Shown piece by piece: positions 44,940-61,769 of a stretch of 64,000 bases of DNA; position 1 is the stretch's first letter; each line of letters opens with the position of its first letter. Under the pieces are notes generated by a model. The model was not told the DNA's origin and made no database searches. It saw only the letters and a list, made by a program, of their open reading frames with translations. The DNA is from Actinostola sp. cb2023 (Eukaryota > Cnidaria > Anthozoa > Actiniaria > Actinostolidae): NCBI GenBank assembly GCA_033675265.1, contig JAUJYZ010001358.1:266501-330500 (forward strand), read 5' to 3'. Position numbers and translations under genes: made by a program.

Positions 44940-47200
44940 ATTATAACAATAACAATAATTATTGTATATAATAAACTGAGTTCTGTAGAAGTTTATTTTA
45001 AATGCTTCCTTGAAATGTGTTTTTCTGTAACTGGAAATTCCGGTACGAGGTACAATTGTACAATTGTGTAATTTCTATGATTTGCATAAGATGGAGTCTT
45101 ATCTTGACTGGATAAAAAGCGCTGTTTATTGATCGTTGTAAATTACTAAACTTTGAAGTCAAACTCCAGTGATATTTACACTATAGTTCCTTAAAATGAC
45201 ACTGTTTTTTTTGTCGAAGTTGAGACTCAAGTCAAAGAAGCGCAAGTTACATTAATATGAATTCCAACAACTCGTTTTTGCACGCATTAATTCCTTGTTA
45301 CTCGGAGCTATGCTAACTAAACGATGGTCTATTCAAATTCCACTTGACAAAGATTGAACAAAATCTCTTTCAATAATGTTTGTCATGAGCTATATCATCC
45401 GTGCTGAAGTGGAAGTGAACTCACAAGGCTGTATAGGCAAAGAAGTTGCTAAATTAAAGAAGCGGGGAGTTTTACAATGATTACTATATCAATACTTACC
45501 AAAACACAAACTACATCCAAGATAAAATCAAGATGTTATTCTTCACGAAGATCTGCTCCAAAACTCTATTTTCAGCTGCTTTTAGAGTCTTGTGAACACC
45601 GTGTATTACAAGTTTATATCATGTCCCCTGACCAGATTCTAATTATCGAGAAAAACTGACCATTAATTCACAACTTAGAAGGAATTCTACGATTGGCTGA
45701 CAGCATCAATACTAATACCAAAACTGGTTTTGGCTAATTTTTAAAATAACATTTTTTTTTTAGGTTTTGAAGAAAGCTTTTAAGTTTAAAATTTGTAAGA
45801 GTATATCAGTATTAATATTTTGAATTAATTGAGATTGGAAACTAAGAGTTATAAAATGCTTTCATGTAATTTCAAAATCAAAATCAATTTCTAAATAAAG
45901 TAAGCTATTTTTACTACGAATCTCAGACGGTTTTCTACAATTTTATATCACTGATTCACAAAACAACTTTTTCTACTACTCTTAATTAGCATCGAGCGCG
46001 ATCAATCATTCATTTTTGGCCGAGTTTGACAATTTCTGTCTTTCAAATATAAGCCTCAGTATACTCCGACATTGAGATCTTCTTTGACGATTTCGAATTC
46101 GGACACAATTTCTTGTGTTTTCACTAAGAAAAAGTATAGCCTAAAATTCTGGATAAAAACAGGCATTAGAAAGAGTAGTTTTTAGCATTACCAACATACC
46201 ATTTAAGTGTCTATCTATCCCTCGTGTATGCCAGCACTGCGAAGCTAATCGAGCGAGGAGTCCAGGCAGATATCATTTGATCTTTTCTTTTCCGTGGACA
46301 AACCATAACCAGGCCAATACTAAGTCATATACCTTGGCTGGCATTAAAACGGCTATATAATTAACAAAAGAATAAACTTATATCTTCTCAAGAAGCCATT
46401 CAAGTGTAAAACAGTATGCATCTCATTTCCCTTTTTCAAAGTAGGAACTTAGAGATTTCAATAAAGGATTTTAAAACGTGATTTTTTTCTCGGTAAAATG
46501 CTACTTAGATATATTGACTGCTCGTTTAACACCGTGGTTTTTAGAAATAAAACATTCCAAATTATGCGTTATCAGGAACCCGCGAAAACTATTTTATTTA
46601 CAGCGGTAATTCAATGATACGCGGTCTCAGAAGTTTAAACGCTAATTTCGTTTCGTCCGGTTTTGGCTTCTATCGATGGGATGGCTGAATCTGGTATTTC
46701 CGTGTCATTTGAACGATCAGTGAATGGGTGTTTTCAAAGATGGCGCTCTACGCTCGGGATAGTTCGGCTTTCACTCGAGAGGCGTTCGGAAGTTTGATTG
46801 ACAGAAGCCAAAAACCTCGATACGAACTTCCGAGCCCGCGTAATACTAAAAACCGCTGTACAAAAACAAGTCATTTTAAAACATTTTGACCATGTGATGA
46901 CGTAATATCGTGGTAAATAAGAGGACATCCCACGGCTAGCCATCGTAAATTTGAAAACTGCGAAGGAGGCTAAGTGAATAGTACTTTTCGCGTGCTCTGA
47001 TTGGCTACTCAATCACAGAATATCCTTGGCTATTCACCTCCGAACAAAACAAGATGGCGTCGCGTTTCCGGCGAGCGTGTCTCTTTCTTCTTGAAAATAA
47101 ATTTTATATATTTGGCTGGCTATTCACTTGTGTGGTATATACGTACTAAAACAATTATTCCCCTCCGTGTCGGTGAGTAGTGGTGGATATTTACCTCTCC
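44940..47200. other. Spacer with no recognisable gene
   Basis: Mostly AT-rich unique sequence. A possible foldback around 46975-47150 contains 'CTCTGATTGGCTACTCAATC'. An ATGGCGTCG at 47054 opens only a short frame. No exon chain is seen. Confidence 0.5.
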
Positions 47201-47204
47201 GCTC

Positions 47205-47640
47205 AAAGACGCCTCTTGTGCTTGTGCTTATGCTTGCGTCAGGCCCGTTTTCACAGTGAAATAAGGCCTCTTGTGCTTGCATTTTACAGTGTGCCTCTTG
47301 TGCTTGCGTTCAGGCCCGTTTTCACAGTGAAATAAGCCTCTTGTCTTGTGCTTGCGCATTGTTTTCACAGTGAAATAACGCCTCTTGTGCTTGTGCTTAT
47401 GCTTGCGTCAGGCCCGTTTTCACAGTGAAATAAGGCCTCTTGTGCTTGCGTTTATGCTTGCGTCAGGCCCGTTTTCACAGTGAAATAAGGCCTCTTGTGC
47501 TTTGCTTATGCTTGCGTTAGGCCCGTTTTCACAGTGAACTAAGGCCTCTTGTGCTTGCGCTTATGCTTGCGTCAGGCTCGTTTTCACAGTGAACTAAGGC
47601 CTCTTGTGCTTGCGCTAAATATGCTTGCGTCGCTAGTGTA
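47205..47640. repeat. About 57-bp 'GCCTCTTGTGCTTGCG' satellite, 7-8 copies
   Basis: Units read 'AAGGCCTCTTGTGCTTGCG' .. 'TTATGCTTGCGTCAGGCCCG' .. 'TTTTCACAGTGAAAT' with small indels. The unit corresponds to the inverted terminus of the element at 16455-16755, so a transposon end appears to have been amplified in tandem just downstream of UBE2T. Confidence 0.85.
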
Positions 47641-47669
47641 AACCAATCTTAATCATTATTAATACCAAG

Positions 47670-47675
47670 TTTATT
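47670..47675 (-). terminator. AATAAA polyadenylation signal of UBE2T
   Basis: On the minus strand GGAAATAAACTTGG lies about 52 bp beyond the UBE2T stop codon, a good place for a short 3' UTR. It is a six-base match only, so position is the main support. Confidence 0.6.
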
Positions 47676-47726
47676 TCCATGTGATGAAAAGCACGACTAG
47701 CTATAACTATTTAAATATTTTTATTT

Positions 47727-52923
<5,197 letters not shown>

Positions 52924-53351
52924 GATTGATTGATATTACTGAATCTAGATCAACAAAGTACATAAAAACCAATCCAACAGTACTCAAAAAGACGAAATTC
53001 TGTGGATTTGTCAAAGTCAAAGAAATCTAAAAGTTTCAGACATTTCGCGCCAAAACAAAAGTCCTAAACACGTTACCAGTCTTCACTCGTTCCTATTTTG
53101 GAACGCCTGCTTGACATTGATAAAATACTGAATTTGAGAAACATTTTGACGCCAAAGAAAAGGAAAAGGAAAAACAAGACTCCATGTATTCATCGGGTAT
53201 CTTGGGATTAAAACTATTGTTTTAAATTGAAAATTTATGGTGATAAGCGGGTCAAATAAAGTTAATATTCGTGTTGGGTTACCTGTGCTTTCCCCCGCGA
53301 TGCATTGATGTTGTCAGTAGTGTTCCATGCTGCCGCACTGAACCAGAAATA
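52924..53351. promoter_or_regulatory. Probable bidirectional promoter, UBE2T / RRM gene
   Basis: The two start codons face away from each other with 428 bp between them, and no repeat fills the gap. Both transcripts must start in or near this segment unless non-coding first exons exist. No TATA box is clear. Confidence 0.6.
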
Positions 53352-56300
53352 ATGGCAGAAGAAGTTGAAGAAAAAGGAAAAGTGTTTGTCAAATACGTGC
53401 CTGTTGGAACAACCAGGGTAAATATAACTATACGACTTATTAGTATTGCTTTTGATATATATAAGCTTATATGGAGATACCGTGAATCGAATACGTGTGA
53501 AGGCGCTGGCAAATAATTAACCATGGCATCTACTACGAACTCCGAAGTTTAGTTATTAAGCTTTATACTGTACTAAGGGATACTTCGGCTCGTAAATACA
53601 GAGATATATAGACAGAATAGCCGAATCTCTTGATCCCAAGGTAAAGAAAGAGTCGAGGCTGTTATATTTCCTTTGGATCTTTAATAGTAAACTCTGTCGA
53701 ACTTGAAGTCGAACTCCGGCTTCGGGACCACTTAGAAAGGTGTCGTTTTAGTATCAGACACAAGAGATGGTTTAGATGGATATCCGTTGCTCCTTTGGGT
53801 CAAGAAACCATTAGCTTACTAAACAGTGACTATAAGTTAAATTGTTGGGATTGTGAACCATATATGATGGACAAAAAAGTGTTAGAGAGATGTTCATCTT
53901 AGAGAGGTGTTGGTCTTAGAGAGATGTTGTGAAGAAGTGTGGGGACAATGGAACATGTATATGTATACAATCAGACACCTTAGAGAGATGCAAGGCTTAG
54001 AGAGGTGTTGCTTAGAGAGATGCTTCATCTTCATGGTAAACCATCTTAGAGAGATGGTGGAGGATTGGTCTTAGAGAGAATTAAGAGTCTTGAGAGGTGT
54101 TGTTGTTCGAAAGTGTTCATCTTAGAGAGGTGGGTTAAATAGACATGTTCATCTTAGAGGCTATTTGGTTGGATGAGAGGCTATCTATGAGAGGGTGTTG
54201 GTCTTAGAGAGATGTTAACCTTCGAGTCGTGTCATCTTAGAGATATGTTCTCTTAGAGACCTTGGTCTTTACAAGATGTTCATCTTCAGAGTGTGGTTTT
54301 TCAGTGTGTTCATCCTAGAGAGGTGTTCATTAGAGAGAAAGAGGTGTCTCTTAGAGAGGTGTTGGTCTTAGATAATTGATCCGAGAGATGTTTCTTTGAG
54401 CCGTCAGTGGTCTTAGAGAGATGTTGGTCTAGCAGGTGTTGGTCTTAGAGAGATGTTCATCTTTGAGAGGTGTTGGTCTTAGAGAGGTGTTCATCTTTGA
54501 GAGGTGTTGGTCTTAGAGAGATGTTCATCTTCGAGAGGTGTTGGTCTTTAGAGAGATGTTCATCTTCGAGAGGTGTCATCTTAGAGAGATGTTCATCTTC
54601 TGGTCTTAGAGAGATGTTCATCTTTGAGAGGTGTCTCTTAGAGAGGTGTTGGTCTTAGAGAGGTATTGATCTTAGAGAGATGTTCATCTTTGAGAGGTGT
54701 GGTCTTAGAGAGATGTTGGTCTTAGAGAGGTGTTGTCTTAGAGAGGTGTTCATCTTTGAGAGGTGTTGGTCTTAGAGAGATGTTCATCTTTTAGAGGTGG
54801 TCTTAGAGAGATGTTCATCTTTGAGAGGTGTGGTCTTAGAGAGATGTTCATCTTCGAGAGGTGTTGGTCTTTAGAGAGATGTTCATCTTTGAGAGGTGTC
54901 AGTCTTAGAGAGGTGTTGGTCTTAGAGATGTTGGTCTTAGAGAGTTGTTGGTCTTTAGAGAGATGTTCATCTTTGAGAGGTGTCAGTCTTAGAGAGGTGT
55001 TGGTCTTAGAGAGGTGTTGGTCTTAGAGAGTTGTTGGTCTTAGAGAGGTGTTGGTCTTAGAGAGATGTTCATCTTTGAGAGGTGTCATCTTAGAGAGGTG
55101 TTCATCTTTGAGAGGGTGTGTCAGTCTTAATAGAGAGATGTTCATCTTTGAGAGGTGTTGTTCTTAGAGAGATGTTCATCTTTGAGAGGTGTTGGTCTTA
55201 GAGAGATATGTTCATCTTTGAGAGGTGTTGGTCTTAGAGAGATGTTCATCTTTGAGAGGTGTGACCAGTCTTAGAGAGGTGTTCATCTTTGAGAGGTGTT
55301 GGTCTTAGAGAGATATGTTCATCTTTGAGAGGTGTTGGTCTTAGAGAGATGTTCATCTTTGAGAGGTGTGACCAGTCTTAGAGAGGTGTTCATCTTTGAG
55401 AGGTGTCTTTCTTTTACAATATTATGTACATGTATGTACTTAATCTCCATCTTACATGTATGCAGGAAGAACTTCTTCAACTGTTCTCTGCCATTGGACC
55501 TTTAAGAGAAGTTATCCTTCCCAGACCCAAAGGTCATTATACCACTGTTTTTGGGTAAGAGCTCTTTAAAAATAATCGGGCTTACTGAGATTAATTCTCA
55601 GTATCATGCGAACTCAGACATTCGAGCAGTTGGCTTGTAATTTGGTTTTTCGCTTTTGTCAATCAACATAAAAAATCAGAAAACTTAAAAATATAAGTCA
55701 GAAGACCCACCAAATGGAAACCAAATATGATTTTGAGCTAAATTATGGATCATTTGGTTGAAGAATGTATTTAGTTTTGAATTTGTTTGAGTTTTCAATT
55801 TGATTGACAGAAGCGAAAAACCAAATTCCAGCCGAGTGTTTGAATGTCGGAATTCGCATATAATACTGAGAACCACAGTAATGATTATAAACATCTTTTT
55901 TATTACAATGCATATAATGTACATGTACATTGTACATCCAGTACTGCTTGATATTTTTATGAGTTGTGCCATATTTTTTGCAAGTGAAAATGCAAACACG
56001 AGTATAAATTGATTATTGAAGCAAATTTATAGTTTGTAAAATTTTCAATTCCAATGAAAATTCTCACAGGAAGCAAGTTTGAAGTTTCAGAGTTCCCAAA
56101 CTCAAGGCAAACTTGTGAAAATTAGTGAAACTCACTGTAAAGATCTGACACGACTTTGTTCTACAGGTTTGTTTCATTCCAAGAAGCAAAAGACACTGAG
56201 AAAGCCATTTCACAGTACAACGATTTTGAATTGTGTAATTCTATTGGAAATAGTAGTAGACTGTCCGTGGGGAAATCTTTTCAAAGGTAAGAAAAATGTT

Positions 56301-59300
56301 CATTGTCACCCTTTGCATGAGTACTGGTATGTGGACAAAATTCGTACTTCAAATAAGCCACTTTCAGCATGTTTGATAGAGTGCAAACAATATATCCGTG
56401 AAACAATAGACAGTACTAACTAATTAGTACTAAATAGCACTGATGAAACAATAGAAAACAATAGAGATAACACTATTTAGTACTATTTAGTATTATTATA
56501 TATAACTTCAAGTCAATCCGCACGCTCTGATTGGCTGAAAACTGTGCTTTATCAGAGAATAGAGCATGGTTTGATGACACTATATTTTTCGAAAAGACCA
56601 AAATTCTGAAGAATACAAACCCAGCGTGTGCTTGATGGCGTAACTGGCGTCAGTAGCTCACACACTTCACTCGCTAAAATTTTATTCAAAAACACAACGG
56701 AATCCTCAAATTTCTTGCCATAAATTCATAGTTTCTATATAATAAAGCAAATAGAACAGCTTCAATCGTGCTCCATTCAGTAATAAAGCACTTAGGAAGT
56801 GATGAGAGCACTCAAGAAGTACAAATGTAGGAAGAAACACGAGCTACATGTATATATCCCTACACTGCTTTCGTGCTCTCGTCACTTTCTGTGTGCTTTT
56901 ATTACTGAACGGAGCACGGTTGAAGCTGTTCTATTTGTTAAATAGTTCTATTTCACGGTTATATTGTTTGCACTCGATAATAATCATTTATGTGATTATA
57001 GGATATACATTGTAATTATTGTACAATGTAGGTCCGACACTCTCGTCTGGGACATTATTTATGCTTGTAGAAATAATAGTTCAATTTATACACTCTAAAC
57101 ACTAATGCTGTTATACAGAATTCATAACAATAATTATTCTTCCAGTTCTTTCAGAACTATATACATATACATGTACATGTATAGGCCCTTAGAGAAGTAG
57201 TTATATAATGGTACAGTATGTGTGTTGACCGTGCCATGGGAATGATTCTCACATACAAAGACTTATTGAATAAAACTGCTGTTCTGTAGGGTTTCTAGAC
57301 TACAGTCTGGTCTTAATAAAGGTATTTCCTCGTCACTGTGGTCAATAGGAAGTCAGGAATCAGACAAAGTAAGACTTTAGGCCCTGTTTACATGAGAGAG
57401 AGATAAACCTAGCAGTAGGGACAATTGTATTGTTTTATCATCCACAGGGAATATGCGATCTCTTATCGCCGGCCACGCCCGGACGAGGTCAGTACTTCGC
57501 TACTTTACCATTGTGATAGATTATTTTGAAAAAGAGCGCCAAAATGACAATAGAGTTGACCCTATAGTGCTAGGATTACCTCTCTCTCATGTACAAATGT
57601 ATACAGGGACTTAGACTTGAGCATTAAGCCATAAACCAACAACTGAAGGCACTTCAACTTCGCCTCAATGTCGTCAGCACTACAATATAATAATTCATTA
57701 CAATGTAATACACATTAATACACAGTCTCTATAATATGAACATATTGCTCATCACTTCAGTCTCCATACAAAGAGGTTTCATTGGTCACAGGCAGCCCAA
57801 TACTGCATTTCTGCAGACAGTCTTACAAGACGCACACAGGCAGCCCACCACAATACTTATTGCGCATGCTCTACCACAGGAAACCATAAAAAAGGTGGTT
57901 GTGCACATGGCTGCCTGTGGTTTAACTGTATTTGATTTTACTTTTAATGCAGGCATCAAGCGATGGTTCAGTCCCTGAGATTAAATTACCAGACCCAGAA
58001 GCCGAGTGGATGAAAGAAAGAAAAGCTTTGTTGGCAATAATTGATGAAAATGATAGAAAGATAAGAGAAATGGAAAAGGTCACTATCGTTATTAGCAGGA
58101 ACTAAATTACTTAAAGTACATAAATTTTGTACAAGACAGTGTAGATAAAAATGTTAAGATGAAAAACTAATTCAATTGACTTTTACAGAAAAAAGGACAG
58201 GAAGAACTTGGAGACGATGCTCTTGAGAAAAAGGTAAGACAATGCCTCCTTTCAATCCATGTGCTTTTGGAATTGTTGTATATTCACCATTGTTTTGATG
58301 GATGTGCATTGTAATCACCAGTGCTATCATCATCATTGTCATCATCATCATTGTCATCATCATCATTGTCATCATCATCATTGTCATCACCATCATTGTC
58401 ATCATCATCATTGTCATCACCATCATTATTATCATAATTATCATTGTTATCATCATCATCATTGTCATCATCATTGTTATCTTTATCATTGTCTTCATCG
58501 TCATCATCATTGTCATCATCATTGTCATCACCATCATTGTCATCATCATTGTTGTCTTTATCATTGTCTTCATCGTCATCATCATTGTCATCATCATTGT
58601 CATCATTGTCATCATCATCATTGTTGTCTTTATCATTGTCTTCATCGTCATCATCATTGTCATCATCATTGTCATCATCATTGTCATCATCATCATTGTC
58701 ATCATAATTATCATTGTTATCATCAGTCTTTATCATTGTCATCATCATTGTCATCACTATCATTGTCATCACCATCATTGTCATCATCATTGTTATCTTT
58801 ATCATTGTCTTCATCGTCATCATCATTGTCATCATCATTGTCATCATTGTCATCACCATCATTGTCATCATCATTGTTGTCTTTATCATTGTCTTCATCG
58901 TCATCATCATTGTCATCATCATTGTCATCATCATCATTGTCATCATAATTATCATTGTTATCATCAGTCTTTATCATTGTCATCATCATTGTCATCATCA
59001 TCATTGTCATCACCATCATTGTCATCACCATCATTGTCATCATCATTGTTATCTTTATCATTGTCTTCATCGTCATCATCATTGTCATCATCATTGTCAT
59101 CATCATCATTGTCATCATAATTATCATTGTTATCATCAGTCTTTATCATTGTCATCATCATTGTCATCACCATTGTCATCACCATCATTGTCATCATCAT
59201 TGTTATCTTTATCATTGTCTTCATCGTCATCATCATTGTCATCATCATTGTCATCATCATTGTCATCATTGTCATCACCATCATTGTCATCATCATTGTT

Positions 59301-61165
59301 GTCTTTATCATTATCTTCATCGTCATCATCATTGTCATCATCATTGTCATCATCATTGTCATCATCATTGTCATCATCATCATTGTCATCATAATTATCA
59401 TTGTTATCATCAGTCTTTATCATTGTCATCATCATTGTCATCACCATCATTGTCATCACCATCATTGTCATCATCATTGTTATCTTTATCATTGTCTTCA
59501 TCGTCATCATCATCATTGTCATCGTCATTGTCTTTATCATTGTCATCATCATTGTCATCACCATCGATGTCATCACCATCATTGTCACCATCATTGTTAT
59601 CTTTATCATTGTCTTCATCGTCATCATCATCATTATCATAGTCATCATCATCATTTTCATCATTGTCATTGTTATCACCATCAATGTCATCATCGTTGTC
59701 ATCATCATCATCATTGTCATCATCATTGTCTTTATCATTGTCATCATCATTGTCATCATTGTCATCATCATCATTGTCATCATCATTGTCATCATCATTG
59801 TTATCTTCATCATTGTCTTCATCGTCATCATCATCATTTTCATCATCACCACTGTCATCACCAACAAACATGGTTTATAATCTAAGTTCTATATTTATAA
59901 CTAATAACTACTCTAATATACACCTATTCCAAATATCGTTGTCCGGGCCGATTGCAACAAGCAAGAAGCTGACGACCGCAAAGGGCATTGGGACTTTCTC
60001 CTTATTCATTTATTCATCCGTAGACATTTTGACAACATGCATTTTCAAATGGCCGAATAGTTCCAAATGATTGCTATTCAACGCTCGTAGGGATAACTTC
60101 TCAAGTACCACGGATAAGTTAATTAATTAGGAGATTCCCAAAGACCTTTGTGGTCATCAGCTTCTTGCTTGTTGCTTTCGGCCCAGACAACGTTCGATAT
60201 TTGGAATAGGTGTATACTAATAACTCAGTACTCTATCATAAAGTCAATGCTACTCTGTTATACATGTAAGCTAAAACTGTCTCAATAATAATTCATCTCA
60301 TAGGAGAAGCAGCTATTAGAAGATCTGAAAAAGTTTACGAACAAGGTAGAGAGAATGCATTACATCAGCAAATGTTTACTTCAAATGTGATTGCAATCCC
60401 TGGTCAAGAACAATGCAAACTTGTGACTTGTGATCAAAATCCAAATTCTCCTTTGAAAATCAAAGAGTCTTAAGGAGAATTTATATTTTGATCAGAGTAA
60501 CCCTAACTGAAGGGGTTCATGCAAGAACAGTGTAAGTGACTTGTGATCAAAAACCAAATTCTCTTATAGAATTCAAAGAATCTCAAGGAGAATTTATATT
60601 TTGATCAGAGAACACTGATGTTGGTCTTGAATTATATGTAGGAGTGTATCACCTCAATAAAATAATATAGTTTCTGAATGGTAAATAATAATTTATATTC
60701 TAAGGATTTTAAATCTGTTTTCCTTAGAAAGAAACACTGAAGGAAGAGATTCAAGTGTTAACTCTGCAAGTTAGATTAAAAGTTAGTACATTACCATCAC
60801 CATTACGTCATCAGTATAGGTTATTACCATCCCACATCATCATCATCATCATTATCATCATCATCATTATCATCATCACCATCATTGTCATCATTAACAA
60901 CATCACCATCATATTACCCCCCCCCCCCCCCCCCCCCCCGAAAATTAACAAAGTTATTTACCGGCCTCCTTGGTCGGTACGGATAGGGAAAAACTGTGTC
61001 CTGATGTTGCTGCTAGTTACCACACTCCTCCCCCACCCACTGTGGAAATATAATATATAACCATTTCTCCCCCTCCCCATAGTGGTGAGTTTTGTGTGTG
61101 TATTCTAATCTAATGTGTTTCTCTAGGAACTAGAGAAAGAACAGAACCAAATACTAAACCAGTGA
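53352..61165 (+). CDS. Small RRM plus coiled-coil RNA-binding protein
   Basis: Eight exons join in frame to 190 residues: 53352-53417, 55466-55554, 56167-56286, 57961-58078, 58189-58233, 60304-60345, 60728-60781, 61127-61165. Residues about 9-92 form one RRM: RNP2-like VFVKYV, then EELLQLFSAIGPLREV, the RNP1-like TVFGFVSF (its usual basic-Gly start is lost) and a last strand LSVGKSF. After a short PEIKLPDPEAEW linker the C-terminal half is a charged heptad-rich coiled coil (ENDRKIREMEK .. LTLQVRLKELEKEQ). It is expected to bind RNA and to oligomerise. I cannot name the orthologue. Frame requires the second of two AG acceptors (57961, not 57953) at exon 4, or an unseen exon before it. The donor of exon 4 (GTCACT) is weak. 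All internal boundaries rest on phase and composition. Confidence 0.8.
53885..55415. repeat. About 30-bp minisatellite in RRM intron 1
   Basis: The words 'CTTAGAGAGATGTTCATCTT' and 'TGAGAGGTGTTGGT' alternate across 1.5 kb. The left third is strongly degenerate, the right half is regular, and larger repeated blocks (for example ending 'GGTGTGACCAGTCTTAGAGA' near 55260 and 55370, 110 bp apart) show recent expansion. Confidence 0.92.
56745..56948. mobile_element. Foldback element in RRM intron 3
   Basis: 'AAATAGAACAGCTTCAATCG' .. 'CAGTAATAAAGCACTTAGGA' is answered by 'GTGTGCTTTTATTACTGAAC' .. 'GTTGAAGCTGTTCTATTT'. The arms are about 75 bp. Confidence 0.85.
57375..57615. mobile_element. Foldback MITE 'GGCCCTGTTTACATGA', copy 2
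   Basis: It has the same arms and centre as at 16192, but about 95 bp ('CCGGCCACGCCCGGACGAGG' and more) are inserted after 'GGGAATATGCGATC'. The right arm is 'CTAGGATTACCTCTCTCTCA' with a short extra segment before CAGGGAC. Confidence 0.8.
58318..59872. repeat. (ATC)n with higher-order repeat structure
   Basis: About 1.55 kb of CATCATCATTGT-type text. The marker words 'ATAATTATCATTGTTATCAT' (58702, 58944, 59116, 59390) and 'TTATCATTGTCTTCATCGTC' recur at irregular intervals of about 170-275 bp, so blocks and not only trinucleotides have been duplicated. In RRM intron 5. Confidence 0.92.
59913..60222. mobile_element. Full-length 300-bp foldback MITE
   Basis: The left arm is 'TATACACCTATTCCAAATAT' .. 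'AGCAAGAAGCTGACGACCGC' and the right arm is its complement ending 'ATTTGGAATAGGTGTATA', about 85 bp each. CTAA directly precedes the left end and follows the right end, a possible 4-bp target duplication. A half copy is at 3733. Confidence 0.88.
60415..60614. repeat. Second locus of the two-unit 7.7-kb repeat
   Basis: 'TGACTTGTGATCAAAATCCA' and 'AAGGAGAATTTATATTTTGA' occur twice in tandem here, as at 7665-7872, with 'AACCCTAACTGAAGG' between. Confidence 0.72.
60836..60942. repeat. (ATC)n followed by poly-C run
   Basis: A short ATC microsatellite is followed by about 23 consecutive C, within the last RRM intron. Confidence 0.85.
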
Positions 61166-61419
61166 CTGTAAAATATGGAACCCTAAAGATCTATATGGAT
61201 ATAATATACTTACAAGTGTTTAAAGATGCGTTGGTCTACAGATCGATCCCTGGTTTGAGCAATCACATTATAGGCCCATTTAAGTCTACACAGAATTTAC
61301 ACGAAATTTGCACCTACCAAGAGCGTAAATTCTGTGTAAATTTCACCGGCAAAGAGCGAGCTCGCGCATTGTGTAAATTGTGTGTAAATATCGTGTAAGG
61401 TTTTGAACAATTTACACAT

Positions 61420-61652
61420 AATTTACACATAATTTACACATAATTTACACATAATTTACACATAATTTACACATAATTTACACATAATTTGCACATAATT
61501 TACACATAATTTACACATAATTTACACATAATTTACACATAATTTACACATAATTTACACATAATTTACACATAATTTACACATAATTTACACATAATTT
61601 ACACATAATTTACACATAATTTACACATAATTTACACATAATTTACACCAGC
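61420..61652. repeat. 11-bp AATTTACACAT array
   Basis: About 21 nearly perfect copies in direct tandem, with one T to G variant at about 61490. Flanking text ('CCTACCAAGAGCGTAAATTC' left, 'CCAGCCAAGAGCATTTTATC' right) suggests that it grew inside an older repeat. Confidence 0.95.
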
Positions 61653-61769
61653 CAAGAGCATTTTATCCAGCGTTTTTTTGTGTAAACAATAGAAAATAAG
61701 CTGCGGCTTATAGCTAATCGCAAGCGACTCATATACACATATCAAAACATTACATTTCCAACTAAGATG

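Noticed and set aside
47054..47150. ATGGCGTCGCGTTTCC as a possible gene start
   Set aside because: The frame stops after about 30 codons without a plausible donor, and the flanks look like a foldback element.
58172..60070. Several 200- to 270-codon frames (HHHCHH, DDDNDD, MMMTMM)
   Set aside because: Simple ATC repeat translated in different frames and strands.
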